From positions 620,001-684,000 of the forward strand of contig CAWIDT010000001.1 in NCBI GenBank assembly GCA_963834945.1: DNA of 64,000 nucleotides, written 5' to 3'. Below the pieces are notes generated by a model. It saw only the letters and a program-made list of their open reading frames with translations. It was not told the DNA's origin and made no database searches. Shown in pieces: positions 63,661-64,000 of this stretch. Numbering within the stretch: position 1 is the first letter of the stretch; each line of letters opens with the position of its first letter. The stretch is from R-RK-3 sp963834945. Its GTDB lineage: Bacteria > Pseudomonadota > Alphaproteobacteria > Rhizobiales > Rhodomicrobiaceae. A program made the position numbers and the translations under genes.

Positions 63661-64000
63661 TCACTCCGGCACAAACTCGCCGATCGTCGCCAGCAGCAGC
63701 GCCAGATCCTGATCGCGCGACAGGCGGTGCTCGGCGTCCTTCACCAGCGTCAGCCGCACATCCTCACCCAACAGATCGACCAGCTTCAGTGCGTGCTCCC
63801 ATGGCACGTCCGGGTCGCGCAGCCCCTGGATGATGCGCACCGGGCAGCCGGGGTCGAAACCGGCGCCGCCCAGCAGATGATTGCGGCCCTCCTCGATCAA
63901 GGCGCGGGTGAGCGCATAGGGCTCACCATAGTCGGACGGCCGGTAGAAGACGCCGTCAGTTTCGAGCGCGTCTCGCGCTTGCGGTGAAAACCGCTTCCAC
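63661..64000 (-). CDS. Alpha/beta hydrolase, partial (runs off right edge)
   Basis: The visible C-terminal 112 residues read in from the edge (WKRFSPQARDALETDGVFYR, PSDYGEPYALTRALIEEGRN) and contain VRIIQGLRDPDVPWEHALKL with the acid residue and LVKDAEHRLSRDQDLALLLA with the catalytic His. The nucleophile lies outside the window. It is convergent with the SDR gene. Confidence 0.75.
   Translation of the reverse strand, partial: WKRFSPQARDALETDGVFYRPSDYGEPYALTRALIEEGRNHLLGGAGFDPGCPVRIIQGLRDPDVPWEHALKLVDLLGEDVRLTLVKDAEHRLSRDQDLALLLATIGEFVPE

Overview
The window is GC-rich alphaproteobacterial chromosome, most likely from the order Hyphomicrobiales (Rhizobiales). The reasons are a MucR/Ros zinc-finger regulator, a LysR gene divergent from a DUF1127 gene, an erythritol-type polyol catabolic locus, the neighbours GST-queG-SDR, and dispersed intergenic palindromes of a type familiar from Rhizobiales genomes (46513-46617, 52121-52300). 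Genus cannot be fixed from the sequence alone.

Region 1 (1-963) is host DNA: a partial unknown gene, a TonB-C-like protein and tRNA-Ser(GCU). Region 2 (964-28335) is a 27.4 kb integrated element. Its left end is the 3' end of the tRNA-Ser gene, its right end is a 14-bp copy of that tRNA end (28336-28349), and a P4-type tyrosine integrase lies next to the right end. Contents from left to right: a glycosyltransferase cargo gene, a wHTH replication-type protein, a Cys-rich secreted peptide, a membrane/coiled-coil/wHTH protein, a ParA plus ribbon-helix-helix partition pair, a Fic protein, a 689-nt block with only one T on the + strand, small proteins, a lipoprotein, three long virion-internal/ejection-type proteins, small phage proteins, SSB, a TOPRIM-DUF3631 primase-helicase, a TopoVI-A-like TOPRIM protein, an HTH protein, a small CRISPR-like array, a HigBA/RelE-type toxin-antitoxin pair and the integrase. 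No capsid, portal, large terminase or tail gene is visible, so the element looks like a satellite, a phage-plasmid hybrid or a reduced prophage.

Region 3 (28350-32282) is host DNA with mostly secreted or redox proteins: a degenerate GH3-like protein, a flavodoxin-like reductase, an alpha/beta hydrolase and a CAP-domain protein. Region 4 (32283-45452) is a polyol/sugar-alcohol locus: a class II aldolase divergent from a SorC regulator, then an ABC importer (binding protein, two permeases, two ATPases), an EryA-like kinase, a 2-hydroxyacid dehydrogenase, a GlpD/EryB-like dehydrogenase and a second FGGY kinase, packed head to tail with start/stop overlaps. Import, phosphorylation, oxidation and aldol cleavage of a polyol fit together here.

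Region 5 (45553-64000) is housekeeping: an alpha/beta hydrolase, oligopeptidase B, MsrB, an NhaD-type antiporter, MucR, LysR, DUF1127, malic enzyme MaeB, MutS, a YcxB-like membrane protein, an NDUFA9-like SDR, GST, QueG, a second SDR and a partial hydrolase.

Reading frames are interrupted by single-base indels in many otherwise conserved genes, including mutS, the binding protein, both the eryA- and eryB-like genes and the 2-hydroxyacid dehydrogenase. The density in housekeeping genes suggests sequencing or assembly error more than real decay. Where the continuation frame is clear, one CDS is given across the shift and the shift is noted.

The two most unusual objects are the T-depleted block (7677-8365, followed by a + strand terminator) and the CRISPR-like mini-array (25418-25623), one of whose spacers is identical over 34 nt to a gene of the same element (19169-19202).
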